Origin: Blastobasis lacticolella
Taxonomy: Eukaryota; Arthropoda; Insecta; Lepidoptera; Blastobasidae
Length of the DNA: 64,000 nt
Reading direction: 5' to 3'
NCBI GenBank assembly: GCA_905147135.1
Contig: LR990053.1
Coordinates: 8,754,501-8,818,500, forward strand
Under the pieces are notes generated by a model, which was given only the letters and a program-made list of their open reading frames with translations, did no database searches and had not been told where the DNA came from. The position numbers were made by a program, and so were the translations under genes. Shown in pieces: positions 1-10,560 of the stretch (position 1 is the first letter of the stretch; every line of letters starts with the position of its first letter).

Positions 1-2
1 GT

Positions 3-479
3 TTAAACTATGGAGACACGGTTTATGGCCCGCGATTGTTAGCTAAAACACAGCGATTGCTGCAACGCGTGCAGAACGCTTGCTGCCGATTCTGCTTCAA
101 TATACCATGTCGTAGTCACATATCCCCATATCTTAATAGCAAGTCTATGTTAAATATGGCGTCTAGACAAAAATTTCATCTTGCATGTATGCTGTTTGAC
201 GTAGTGAAATTTAAACGACCGGAATACTTGTATAGTAAGCTGAACTTCACTTGTCTACAGGAAAAGTACGGCAATAAATCGGCTCGTATTCCTCTGGCGG
301 TTCACAAACATGGTTCTGCAGCGTTTAGGGGCAGCTTCCGCTATCAAGCAATAAAGTGCTGGAACAACATACCTCCTCCTTTAAGATTGTTAGGTTCAAA
401 GTGTAAGTTTAAGAAGCACTACAGATGCTATATTTTAAAAATTCAGGTAGAGGGTATACCAGAACACTTTTTGCGATAG
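3..479 (+). CDS. LINE reverse transcriptase, C-terminal region (partial)
   Basis: The frame is open from the window edge to the stop at 477-479, so the true start lies upstream. It reads L-N-Y-G-D-T-V-Y-G-P at the edge and then a basic, aromatic-rich stretch (LLQRVQNACCRFCF) followed by HISPYL and CWNNIPPPLRLL. This order (YGD..YGP, RLQRVQN.C.RF, HI..L, WN.IP..LR) is typical of the region downstream of the reverse-transcriptase core in jockey/CR1/Rex-group LINEs. No catalytic motif lies in this part. The roughly 158 visible codons have no internal stop, so this copy is younger or better preserved than most in the window. It is not a host gene as far as I can tell. Confidence 0.75.
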   Translation, partial: LNYGDTVYGPRLLAKTQRLLQRVQNACCRFCFNIPCRSHISPYLNSKSMLNMASRQKFHLACMLFDVVKFKRPEYLYSKLNFTCLQEKYGNKSARIPLAVHKHGSAAFRGSFRYQAIKCWNNIPPPLRLLGSKCKFKKHYRCYILKIQVEGIPEHFLR

Positions 480-621
480 TGGAGGTATGTCTTTGACGCT
501 GCTGGATAGGATTTGTAGGCGTAATAAGTATTATTTTATACATGTATGTATATGCATAAGCATCTTTACTCAATTTATTTTACTGCAGTGAATATATTAT
601 AGTGAATTTGACAATTGATAA

Positions 622-636
622 GCACACACACACACA
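622..636. repeat. Short CA dinucleotide run
   Basis: Seven CA units in the 3' UTR of the LINE at the left edge. Confidence 0.8.
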
Positions 637-911
637 TTACACAAATTACTAGACTCTATGCTGATAATTGGGTAGTTGCACCTCATTAATGGTATCGTAG
701 TTTAACCTTCTTTGCGGGTCTTGGCAGAATATCAATGTGTTGCTCTCCCAGGCAACACTGTGCTGAGCCATGACCTTTTTGCGTTACTGCAGCATACACA
801 TGCGGCTTAAGTTAGTAATTAGTTAGTTAGTAGTCCGTCGTCAGAAATAAATTTATTCTTTTGTGTTACTTATAAGTTGTATGTGTATGTATGGAGTGCC
901 AAATAATTTTT

Positions 912-930
912 TTCTATTCTATTCTATTTT
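912..930. repeat. TTCTA pentanucleotide run, probable LINE tail
   Basis: About three TTCTA units end the LINE 3' region. A related GAATA run occurs at 37,417-37,446. Confidence 0.6.
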
Positions 931-1467
931 TCTAAGTATAACAGTAAACTAGGCGATACGAGCATAATTGGTTTTTTCATGATTACGTCTCAATCATAGA
1001 ATTACAATTTATTTTATGTATTAAAATAAAATTCTACTCTTAGAATAAAATATAATTTTTCGCAACAAACTCGTTATATTTATAAAACACTTCGTATATA
1101 TATTAACACTAAATTCCTGGAGAAAGGTACTCATAAGTACAGTTGGAATTCAAAGCACGTCATTAAAATAATAAGTAGTGAAAAAAATCTTGGATCTTTG
1201 TAAATAGGGCCCAACACTTGAAGCTGGAGTGTGCTTGAATTCGTTTAACGAGATCAACTTCGCCCCGGCTTACCTATTATTGAGATTTCAGTCTGCTTCA
1301 GTCTGACTTGCTTTGAGTCTTTGATCGTAAATAACACATAATTATAATAAACAAACGCCGATGAATGCGAGTGGAAGTCTTTGTGGCGGTTACCTCATTT
1401 TTCATTCAGTAAAATGACTCAGTCAATCAATCAATTCAGGCGCCCATTTTCTAGTTTCCGGAAATGG
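931..1467. other. AT-rich DNA, no feature recognised
   Basis: No reading frame, repeat match or RNA was recognised here. Confidence 0.6.
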
Positions 1468-1483
1468 TAGCTGGTCTGCCTCT

Positions 1484-1769
1484 CATTTTGGCGTTAATGT
1501 GCCGGTTGTGCTCCCGCGCAGTAAGGCTCGGGGTCCGCCTTGCGACTGCCATCTAACCTCCATAACCCTACTACCAGAGGAACATGCTACCATATTGGAT
1601 CATCGTTACACATTCAGTCACCTGAATGTGCAGGTTTTATCACGATGTTTTCCCTCACCGTAAAAGCATAAGTTAGAAAAAAGTCATTAGTACATGGCCG
1701 CCGTGGAATTCGTACCTGGTACCTCTCGCTTACGAGTCGGATACCTAGACCACTAGCTAGCTAGCTAGC
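1484..1769 (-). mobile_element. SINE-T copy (tRNA-Thr-like head), reverse orientation
   Basis: The 3' tail (GGCGTTAATG reading on the + strand) is at the left. The degraded tRNA-like head (CTCGCTTACGAGTCGGATACC) is at the right. It is flanked by imperfect 16-bp target duplications, TAGCTGGTCTGCCTCT at 1468-1483 and TAGCTGGTCAGCCTCT at 1770-1785, differing at one base. The right junction has grown into a CTAG microsatellite. Confidence 0.8.
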
Positions 1770-1774
1770 TAGCT
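1753..1774. repeat. CTAG tetranucleotide run
   Basis: Five or more CTAG units lie at the SINE-T head / target-duplication junction. They probably arose by slippage from the TAGC at the start of the duplication. Confidence 0.85.
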
Positions 1775-1797
1775 GGTCAGCCTCTATCATATTAATC

Positions 1798-2063
1798 ACA
1801 GAGCTTTAAAGTCGCCCTGGGGGGACGCGCGCGCGGGCGATGTGGCCCGATCATTGTTCTGTGGTATTAATAATAATATACCGTCACGGGGTGATGGTGG
1901 AATTATCTCCCGAGATTGATCCCCCAGTCTCAGGGTCCCCAGCAGAAGATGGATCGGCCTCGCATCGCTAACGGTATCATAAAAGGACACCAAACGAATG
2001 ACGAGCTCGTTGCGGTGCTGAAATTCAACTAGGCTTAAAGTACGAAATGGTCACCCATCCAGT
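1798..2063 (-). mobile_element. 5S-rRNA-related SINE, 5'-truncated copy
   Basis: Read on the minus strand, the element starts with GGATGGGTGACC, the C-box core of 5S rRNA. It continues with sequence shared with the copy at 36,510, including the block AGCACCGCAACGAGCTCG. It is flanked by 16-bp duplications, CTCTATCATATTAATC (1782-1797) and CTCTATCATATTAGTC (2064-2079), with one mismatch. The A-box part of the 5S head is missing, as expected for 5' truncation during retroposition. Confidence 0.6.
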
Positions 2064-2079
2064 CTCTATCATATTAGTC

Positions 2080-2658
2080 CCCTAAACACCCATAAATGGA
2101 AGGGGATTGTTTTAAATGCTACTCTGCCGGACCACTACACCTATAATGCTAGTGGATGTAGATATATACTGTGTAACGCATCTTGTTCAGAAAACGCATA
2201 GTAAGCCACCTTACCCAGTGCGGCATAACAAGCAATTATATAAATATTGAGGTCGCGTTCTCCTACCTTATTCCCCATGTATAGGTAGTGAGTAGTGAAG
2301 GAACGTACACGCCGCCAGTATGCGCCCATATTTCCATAATAAAACGGGTCATGCGAGCGCACAAAGCTCTTGTGAACAGCTCCCACTGAATACGAGAGCC
2401 CGTGGGAACCATTGTAGGTCACATACTGATTTTTGAGTAAATCTACATAAAGTTGTTTGTAGGAAAATATTACGGTCTGAGGATGTCAGTTTTGTAAGTA
2501 GTATCAAAACACTGGCCGCTATTCACCGTCGTGCTCGAGGATGTTGAAAGTCTGTCACGTCTTTTGTTCTTATGAAAAAATCTGTCTCCGTACAAGGCTT
2601 ACCTGCGATAGTACACGAAACAGCAGACCTAGTAGGAAAATATGTGAGTGTTGAGACA
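2080..2658. other. No feature recognised
   Basis: A 93-codon frame on the minus strand (2141-2422) has no family-like motif and is treated as chance. Confidence 0.5.
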
Positions 2659-3787
2659 CACCGATGAAGTACGCAGCGCGGCGTACTGCACGATGTGGGA
2701 AAACTTGATACACGCCGAGCAATTCGTATGCAAGTACATTGACAGGTGGCTAAAAGTCCCACTGTGCAGCGCACCGCGCGGCGCATGATGGGGCAAAACC
2801 CGCAATCCAAGCTCGAAATGTCAGTTCTGTATGAATGTTGTCCACGTTTTTCAATATGGCCCCATCGTGCAGCGTGCGGTGTGATGTGAGCAATGTCAAC
2901 ATGAGACGTCACATTTGACTGTTTTTTTACCAACAGTTCACACTCATATATCTGTCTACTTTTTTAGTACAGATACAACGCGTGTGAATGAAATAGGAAT
3001 CCGACCATGTCAAAGAAAGTTTGACTGCTAATGCGTAAGCCCCTCCCCCTTTTCTGATTCTGCAACATTATCGAAGTTGTTTCGCTTTCGTGCTCCTGTC
3101 GTCATGTTCTTATCAATTCATCCCGAATTATAAATAAGGCATGTTTGGATCTAGAACACTAGTTTCTGAAAAGAAATGCTGGTACTCGTAGATATCTATA
3201 TTTTGGATGGCAGCTGTCAAACTCAAAACTGGAATAACTTCGAAACGATCGCTCACGACTATCACGACGGAGACGCAGCGTGAGCAGGCATCCCACAAGG
3301 TAGACCGACTACCTGGTAAGGATCGCAGGTACCAGCTGGATGTGAAAATCACAGGACCGGCTTTTGTGGAGATCTCTGGAAGCCTATGCCCAGCAGTGGG
3401 GGTCTTCTGGCTGATATGATGATGATGATCGCTCACGAAAATGGTAGAAATTGTATGGTCTCTCTGAAAATTGTATAATGATTTTTGGCCGGCACTACTA
3501 TTATTTAAGTCCAAAATGAATGATATCGTACGTTTCCCTTCGTTGCATTTGAGTCGGCAGATAAAAAAATCGCTTGTGAAAACACAGTCAAGAAGACTAA
3601 TATACGGTCAATAATTGTGCGAGTCGTTTAAAATAACGCGCGTAAAAGCGTCGAAAAAGCTCTGGTGCAAATGTTGCTTAACTCACAATCGTTGCCTAAC
3701 TTGAAAAATCAGAATAACACTTTGTTGTCACCGTGACGTGGCATCGCGCAGTGCACCGCGCAGTGAGTGCACTGCACTGCATGAGTG
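2659..3787 (+). mobile_element. Family E element, copy 1 (non-coding, GC-palindrome-rich)
   Basis: A long repeat shared, in the same order, with 41,700-44,269 (inverted) and 61,710 to the window end. It starts with a GCGC-rich block ending ACTGCACGATGTGG and has a second GC palindrome near 2760-2800. A middle part carries CTAGAACACTAGTTTCT near 3150. The right end is another GC-rich block (GTGCACCGCGCAGTGAG). No protein is encoded. Both ends carry related CACT.ATGCAGTGC-like sequence in opposite orientation, which suggests a DNA transposon. The class is unknown and the exact ends are uncertain. Confidence 0.6.
3259..3426 (+). mobile_element. RTE-group LINE 3' fragment inserted in family E copy 1
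   Basis: The frame encodes a peptide like KDRRYQLDVKITGPAFVEI. It is the same C-terminal region as the RTE copies at 27,722 and 41,150, and it ends in an ATGATGATG tail. Perfect 12-bp duplications GATCGCTCACGA flank it at 3247-3258 and 3427-3438, so this is a clean target-primed insertion. Confidence 0.85.
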
Positions 3788-4299
3788 GACATCGGGCCTA
3801 AGGTGAAAATAATAAATCATAATTGTGTCGGACGCAATGTGAACAAAAGGTGAAGTCTTACGACCTAAAGTAAAAAAAATATAACACCATAATAAGCGAA
3901 TAACAAAAAATAATTCGCTATTGCATTAGTAGATAATAATGTTTAGTATTTAATCAAATATATGTAGATATTATTCGTGAAACAAGCTAATAGCGGTAGC
4001 GAAACAAGCGGTACAGTAATTGGTTCTAAACAATTGCATAGCAATTACAGAGGAAGATGAAATAGATATTTGCTTTGTACTACAGTAGTTTCGAATTACC
4101 AACGTTCTCGTACGCTTCAAGAAGGATTCTGAGCTTGCCTTGGCAATACCTACATTGTTTGTAATACTACCAGTTATCCTAAGGGCTCTTGATTCAGCGG
4201 TAGGTTTGAGTATTCTATTGCTGATATTTACCAACAAAATCAGTCCATCAAAGTACATATTCTGTAATCTATATACTCGTATATAAAAGAAAGTCGTGT
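3788..4299. other. No feature recognised
   Basis: AT-rich. A 121-codon minus-strand frame (3971-4336) lacks any recognisable motif and is probably chance. Confidence 0.5.
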
Positions 4300-4640
4300 T
4301 AGTTACACAATTTGTATTACACTTTTTATAACTCAAGAACGGCTGACTCGATTTGGCTGAAAATTAGTGGGGATTTAGCTTAGAACCAGGAGACGGACAT
4401 AGGAGTACTTTTAGGACGGACTTTTTATGATTTTTTTTTAACAGTGGGGTTAGTACGCTACGCGAACGAAGTCGCGCCGGGTCCACTAGGAGGTGTAGGG
4501 TAGGTGTAGGGTAGGTGTAAGGCAGGTTTAGGGTAGGTGTAGGGTAGGTGTAAGGTAGGTGTAGGGTAGGGTAGAACTAGGGGTAGTGTGGTGTAGGGTC
4601 AAAACGCTACGCGAACGAAATTGCGCCGGGCCCACTAGTA
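4300..4640 (+). repeat. Unclassified interspersed repeat with internal minisatellite
   Basis: The sequence runs from CAAGAACGGCTGACTCGATT to a terminal GCGCCGGGTCCACTAG block. That block is common to several copies of one repeat family in this window (8264, 11979, 32790, 33553, 48436). The terminal 35-bp block occurs twice, at 4455-4489 and 4604-4638, with 32 of 35 bases identical. Confidence 0.6.
4492..4568. repeat. 11-bp minisatellite, seven units
   Basis: Seven consecutive units of GGTGTAGGGTA, with single changes in units 3, 4 and 6. They are bounded by the 35-bp direct repeat described above. Confidence 0.9.
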
Positions 4641-4798
4641 CTAACTAAACCATTTGGCTTCTTCATTCGTTCCCGATTTTGTACCAAAAATTGGACAACC
4701 GTATCTAGTGAAGTTTATTTTTTAAGAATTTTCTTTTATTAATAACTTTGTTACCTACCTGATAGAAGGACCCAGGAATATATTCACTTATCAGATCT

Positions 4799-5050
4799 TT
4801 TTTTTTTTATAATACTAAGGTGGCAAACAAGCTTGCGGCCTGCCTGATGGTAAGCAGCCATCGCAGCCTATGGACGTTTGCAATATAAATAACATCACCC
4901 ACGCGTTGCCGACCCCGAAGAGACGTTTTAACCCCTTTCTTGAAGAACTTCATGTTGTACTCTCCAGAGAAAACCTCCCCAGGTAGTTGATTCCACAACC
5001 TTAGTTGTTCCTTTGGAACCGCACAGTAATGTTCTTACGTATGTTGGAAT
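4799..5050 (-). pseudogene. Jockey-group LINE 3' end, second subfamily (5'-truncated)
   Basis: The minus-strand frame 4998-4807 reads WNQLPGEVFSGEYNMKFFKK and ends with RGRQRVGD and VHRLRWLL. These are the standard C-terminal signatures of lepidopteran jockey-type LINEs: WN.LP..VF, FKK and GRQR.GD. A poly(T) run at about 4799 corresponds to the poly(A) tail. Only the tail of the ORF survives. The same subfamily recurs at 9277, 45,027, 55,944 and inside the SINE at 14,799. Confidence 0.75.
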
Positions 5051-5600
5051 GGTAAAAATAAGATGTATGAAAAGAGTTGTAAATAGATATTTGTAAGGCT
5101 GGGGCGTCCTGACGGACGAAGCAAAGTGGCGGTCCATAGTCTTACCCTTCCTTTGGGACAAAGGCGTGAGCTTTATGTACTTGTATGCACAAATACAAAT
5201 ACAAAAAAATGTATTCCACACAAAATGCAGCATGAGAGTAAGTTTCTAAGTAGTAGTACATATTTTATACATACATATTATATTTTAACATCTTTCACAG
5301 TGGTGCAATTGGTATGGGTGTAGCAGGAGCTGGTTTTAAGCCCACCCAGAGTCAAGAGAGGAAGATGACAGATTTTAAACATGAATTGACATTTTAACAA
5401 TTTGATTTAAACTAGGCAAGACTATGAAGATGTATGGTATAAAAATTGTCTTCAACGGAATGAAAGTTTGCTCTTTATTTTAGAACAGTTGAAATAATAT
5501 TATGACTGTGACCTATTTAAGCACGCTGTGGAACGTAGCTCAAAGCAAGTATATTAAAAATATTGTGTACATGGCAAAAATATTAGGTCATCTAGGACGA
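5051..5600. other. No feature recognised
   Basis: A 101-codon frame at 4928-5233 (minus) reads the LINE above out of frame and then continues by chance. Confidence 0.5.
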
Positions 5601-5806
5601 TAATTTCCCCGGTTATGCTTTCGCGCACGAGGGTCCGGGGTCCACCTTGACTATGATCCAGGACTTGGTAATTAAAATGGAGCGACTGCCATCTGACCTC
5701 CGTGACTCTGCTACTAGGTGAACCTGGCCATATTGGATTACTTATGGTTACATATTCAGTCGCCTAAAAGTACAAGTTTCTTCACCCTTGCCAGAAATAT
5801 TAATTG
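5601..5806 (-). mobile_element. SINE-T copy lacking its tRNA-like head
   Basis: It matches the tail and central body of other SINE-T copies (GGTTATGCTTTCGCGCACGA, then the CGACTGCCATCTGACCTCC block). It stops before the head. Confidence 0.75.
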
Positions 5807-7239
5807 GACCGTAATCACAAAAAAAGTTGGCCAATATTTTAGGAAGCTAAACAGTTACAATCTAGGCCGAAATAAATTCCAACCAACTTAGCGAACGAAG
5901 ATCCGTTTTCAACGGGATGCCACAGTAAATGAGAATTAGCAGTGTTTTAAAGTTTTACCATTTATTTTAACAAAGTTTCCTTTCTTGCAGCGGACGGCCG
6001 CAAATTGCAATTAACGTGAGCCAAGGCCCGAACCTAATCCTCGTATTTGCACTCTTTTCGTGTGTAGTGGGACCACTGGACCGATTAAATAAATTAACGT
6101 CTGTTCTGTTACACGTCGCATGTACCCAAGGCTAGGGTTTTTCTATCTTGACTATGTTTGAAGTTCTTTGTGTTATTTACTTTGAAGTTGATGAATATAC
6201 AGGTTTATAATTCAGTTTTTTATTTGTAAATATTATTTATTAATTTAGATTTAGATAATAATTAAAATTATAGTATTATTTAATTTATCTCTGTCATGTA
6301 AATATTTCTTTTGGCCCTAACTATCCACTGCTGGACTTAGATTCGTCCACTGTGTGATAGAGACCGCAATGTTCAAAATGTAGAAGAAAAAATTCAGTTA
6401 CTAAATACGAAGTAATTTCTGAAATTTTGTTTTAACCGCGGTTACAGTATAAAATAATTAAATTCAAAAACCACTAAATGGTTATAGTATTTTCGTGGCT
6501 TTATCGTATTATTTATATTACAAATTAATATGTTTGTAATTGACCGTGCAATGAGTGCCACCACCACGCAAAACCGCCGAGTACTCGATACGGTAATGCC
6601 AGATTTTTTCGCCTTTAATATCGTTCGCGTAGCGATCGGCTGACGCTCACAGTCGAACGGCAAACGCAAAAAGTTGCCATATTGTTCCAAAGTGTCCCTC
6701 TCCGGAACGTGGCGGAAGTTTCCACTTCCACTCGTGAGCCAACGGAGCCAACTCGTGACGTCACCGACGAGTTTCGCCCTGTTATTTGTATGAAACTGCA
6801 CATTCTTCGAGTTCGCGGCGAACAATATGTGTCTGGTGGGGAGCTAACTCTTTGACAAAGCGATATACGCGCCAGAATTGTCGGGTTTTATTACGTAATC
6901 TGTTCATACTTTCTCGTAGTTAAAGTATACTAGTTCTAGAATGAACATTTGCTTTGTAACTTTACTCAATTTTGCTAAAATATAATTCGACTTTAATAGC
7001 TTTCTACTAGTTTACGAAAGTTTCATTTGACATGGCTTCCTACTGAAAGTAGTATCTCTGTCTTCTTTTTAAGTCGCTTTAATTCTGCACATTGTGCTTT
7101 ATTCTTTAATAACTTTTCTAAGCCTTTCCTTGCCACTTTTCCTTATAATATCATTTTGTCCCGACATGATCTAGATTAGATTTAGAATAGAGTCAATAAA
7201 AATACATTTTCACTGCCTTTCCATTTGAACAATCTACTG
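5807..7239. other. Unique AT-rich DNA
   Basis: No repeat or gene was recognised. The overlapping minus-strand frames at 6442-6825 and 6615-6803 read the same bases and resemble no family. Confidence 0.5.
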
Positions 7240-7745
7240 AACAATTCTACAAAATTGGAATTATTTGCTTGGAAGAACTTGCTTGTTTGTATGGGATCAT
7301 CGACAATTCGTACGGCGCGTCTCTTTACGGAGTCCAGAGGATTTAGCAGGTCGGCAGTTTCGCCGGCCCAAAGATGGGAACAATATATGAGGCCGCAGTT
7401 GTGCCTTGTACAGCAGTAGGCGCTGCCTTGTGGTGAAGTATCGCTTTGACCGGTTAAGCACTTCAAGCTTTTTCGAAGCTAGTTTGGCCTTGCCTTCCAG
7501 GTGACTCCGGAATCGCACGCTATCCGATATGTCAACACCGAGGATCGCGATACTTTTTGAGATAAAGAGGGGTGTTCCTTGAAACAGCGGTACTAAGTCA
7601 AAAGTATATTTTTCGGCGGAAAATGCACAGACCTGTGTCTTCGAGGGGTTGAATTAGACCAGGTTTAGTCTGCCCCATTGAGCAACTTGCTCCAAGGAAT
7701 GTTCGATATTCGACACAAGTCTAATCTGTCTAGTCTTGTCTGCCG
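7240..7745 (-). pseudogene. Jockey-type LINE fragment (central/C-terminal ORF)
   Basis: Matches 46,115-46,580 in the large LINE base for base over most of its length. Minus-strand peptides include FRSHLEGKAKLASKKLEVLN, LYKAQLRPH and SHLWAGETADLLNPLDSV. These form the block between the catalytic core and the C-terminus. At least two frame changes are needed to join them. Both ends of the element are missing, so this is an internal remnant. Confidence 0.85.
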
Positions 7746-8263
7746 TATAAAAAAACATATCAATAGACATAGCACGAACTTAACAAGCTACTAGTTACCA
7801 CAAGAAGCGCATACTAGTTACATCCCATTTCCGCACAGTGGAATAGCTGCACGGCTCTAAGACTCTCAGAGGAGCCATTGTATCGAATTATAGCCATTCG
7901 TTCAACCTAGTTCCGTACCTACACGTCACAAGAACACATCCGTTACTTGTAACTGCCAAGAGGTTTTTTACAATACCTACATGGAGTTAGAGAGACGATA
8001 AAGATGAGATGTAACAATTATATTGTAGTAGAATATGCTGAGTGTGGCCCCGACTCTCCACAATAATGATATAAAGTGTATTTTTAATATTTACGAGTGT
8101 GTCTCTGTTTTTCTCTATCATCATTTTTTTGTGCCGTCGGAGTGGAATAAACGTACTTTACTAATTTACTAAATAAAATGTTCTCGTTTGTTGTTCCTAT
8201 TCTAGGAAGGGCAGCTATTTTAATATATCACAAGAAAAAATAACAAATCTTTACATAGCATAA
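7746..8263. other. No feature recognised
   Basis: AT-rich unique sequence. Confidence 0.5.
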
Positions 8264-8383
8264 AAACAAAAATCGTTTAAACTACGCAACCGATTTCAAT
8301 GTGGTTTTCAACAACATATAGAGTGATTCAAGAGGAAGGTTTATAAGGTATACGCGAATGAAATATCGCCGGATCCTCTAGTA
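8264..8383 (+). repeat. Unclassified repeat, GGACCCGGCGC family
   Basis: Contains AGAGTGATTCAAGAGGAAGG and a decayed CGCGAATGAAATATCGCCGG terminal block. These are the complements of motifs in the copies at 33,553 and 48,436. Confidence 0.55.
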
Positions 8384-9276
8384 TTTCAAAATAGTTAACA
8401 AAAATATTATTTAGGTACTTCATGTAGACTGCATACCAAAGGTTAAACTTCTCCGTCGTTATTGGATCTTAATCCCTGATCCATATTTCACGATATCCCG
8501 TTTGACCCGGCTTTAATAAGTAAGCAGATTTGTACTTACAATCCCCGCTCAATCAAAACAGATTAAATTGTCTGTACTCAGTTAGCCTGAACTCGATCCA
8601 CTATGGGATGAATGCGACGAAGCTATCGGCTGAAAAGGATTAAGTATGAAACTCTGTTTCCATTTTTTTTCCTGTCGAAAGAGTCAAAACCGAAATCGAT
8701 TAATTTTGGACGTTGTTTTCATTTACGCTCGTCGGTTACTGAAATATTTATAACTGCTCGACTAATTTATGTAAAAACCGTTGTACAGAGTGTACTCGTT
8801 ATGTGTGCCTGTCTAGTCGATTATTCAGTAAAAAATGAGATATGAAACTTCAAATTAAAATCGAAAGTACGTTGTCTAAATATTATTTGCTTTTAAAAAT
8901 CCCTTAGTTTTATACCTGTGACATTCGTAGATAAACAATCTCGTAAATACTATATTATATAGAGTAGACTAGATTTTCATTTCAAAATTCAAACCACCAC
9001 GGAATAGAAAACATAAACGATATCTCCTCACTGCGTAGTATTGGTATTTCGTGCAAAAGCTTACGAATTGAAAGTTACCCGGCGGCGAACTTCGTCCAAG
9101 GTTTGCTGAAATTGTCTGCAGGTAACTTCGAACTCTGGCGCAACTCACGCGAATTAATTAAAAACAATAGTCTACTGAGGAATAACTCCTTTCTTACAAC
9201 GACCAGTCGCTAATTGTAGAGCTGGAGTCGGTCTCTGAACGATTTAGGGGCTTCGATGGGAGTCCAATCAGGGTTC
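8384..9276. other. No feature recognised
   Basis: Unique AT-rich sequence without a supported frame. Confidence 0.5.
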
Positions 9277-9535
9277 GTTTTTTTATACCACTAAAGTGGC
9301 AAACAATCTTAAGACCTGCTTGATGGTAAGCAGTCACCGCAGCCTATGGACGTTTTCAATACCAGCAGTGGTGGTACCACCGATCTCCGATTGTAGGCCG
9401 CCATTTTGATGCAATTGAGTGTAAGCCAATCGCAGCAAGACGGCTCTGGCTCTGGCTAGCACGCGTTGCCGACCGCGTTGATGAACTCCATGTTCTATTC
9501 TCCAAGGAAAACCTCTCCTGGACTCTCTATTTTAC
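9277..9535 (-). mobile_element. Jockey-group LINE 3' tail, second subfamily
   Basis: The + strand reads TTTTTTATACCACTAAAGTGG, then the GATGGTAAGCAGTCACCGCAG block and GCCTATGGACGTTTTC. These are the same marks as at 4799 and 45,027. A stretch of unrelated sequence (about 9365-9455) interrupts it before the CACGCGTTGCCGACC block. Confidence 0.7.
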
Positions 9536-9631
9536 AGTACTTCTTCAAATTCTATGAATCAATTGTATAAGATTTTACTTTTTCAAGCCTGCGAAGACTA
9601 CATGAGTGACTACCGCAGTTCTTCTGCACTG

Positions 9632-9691
9632 TTGTGTTCCGGGTTGAAGGATAAGGTGGCTGGCTACCTTATCCTTCAACCCGAAACACAA
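9632..9691. repeat. Near-perfect 26-bp inverted repeat (hairpin)
   Basis: Arms at 9632-9657 and 9666-9691 (TTGTGTTCCGGGTTGAAGG...) differ at one base and are separated by an 8-base loop. One arm has a diverged relative near 20,190. Confidence 0.9.
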
Positions 9692-10359
9692 TAACAGCTA
9701 TGAGACATAATGATGATGTTTCATCTTAGTCTTCACAACGACAACGCACCCGCGGTTCAGCTTTTTTCTGTCATGATCATGGCGACCGTTACCGCTTTCC
9801 ATCAGATGTGCTAACTGTAGGTTGTAACTGAGCGGTATAGCTAACCCTAGTGTGGTATATACTCTGTGGTGTGGTGTACTTATCGCATTACGTTCTTTCT
9901 CTAAGAAACGAATAAAAAAGGTTTTTGGGGTCGGCAAACATGCTAATCTAATATGGTAAACAGTACCCACTTAGCATCATATGGGCCGGGTACGTGTTTC
10001 TTATTAGAAACTTTTTAAATGTGTAAAAAATAGATCTGATTTTTTTGCGTAAACTTCTGTATATACAATTTTGTACTTACATAAAAGACGTCAAATGTTA
10101 TAGTTGCAAGAAGTGCAGGTAGTTGTCAGAAAGTACACGTGAGTTATTAATATTTTCAGAATTATCACCACGATATTTATTATTTTTACCTCGATATTTC
10201 GAAGCAATTGTTTGCTCTATGGCCACGAGAGAACCATGTGGTAGTGGTCCGAAACTTCGAATGAAAGTAATCTTATCCGGAAGATAGATACAAATATGTC
10301 TGCCTTATTAATTTTATTTACCCCAACAAGGACTACAGTATATTGACGTAACCAGTCTC
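9692..10359. other. No feature recognised
   Basis: AT-rich sequence. The minus-strand frame at 9698-9970 shows no motif. Confidence 0.5.
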
Positions 10360-10560
10360 ATTATCTTTTTGGCGCTATGTCCCGGTCGAGCTCCGTCGCC
10401 GCAAACGAGGGCCATCCTACTCTTCCTGGCCCACTTCGCTCGGTCATCGGCATCCTTAGTGGTGAGCTTATTGGCACGCATATCATTCTTGACGACGTTA
10501 AGCCATCGCGTCTTGGGTCGACTTCTCCTTCCCGTGCCTCCCGTAGTGGAAAATAATATT
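10360..10560 (-). pseudogene. RTE-like LINE 3' end (the SINE-T partner family)
   Basis: Minus-strand translation gives RPKTRWLNVVKNDMRANKLT followed by TKDADDRAKWARKSR. This is the GRPK.RW.D...DMR....ED..DRAKWR...R.ADP pattern at the C-terminus of RTE-like reverse transcriptases. It then runs through GGCCCTCGTTTGCG and CCGGGACATAGCGCC, the tail shared with SINE-T, into a GATAATGA tail. It is 5'-truncated. The same family occurs at 16,195, 42,056 and 44,396. Confidence 0.7.

Larger units (their letters stand above)
1..911 (+). mobile_element. 3' end of a CR1/Rex-like non-LTR retrotransposon, cut by the window edge
   Basis: The open frame at the left edge and about 430 bp of AT-rich downstream sequence appear to form the 3' end of one LINE. 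The element seems to finish where a short TTCTA repeat begins at 912, the kind of simple-repeat tail many non-LTR elements carry. The 5' part lies outside the window. The exact 3' limit is an inference. Confidence 0.65.

Noticed and set aside
4492..4568. Telomere-like repeat
   Set aside because: The unit is 11 bp and does not match the insect TTAGG telomere repeat. It is a local minisatellite.
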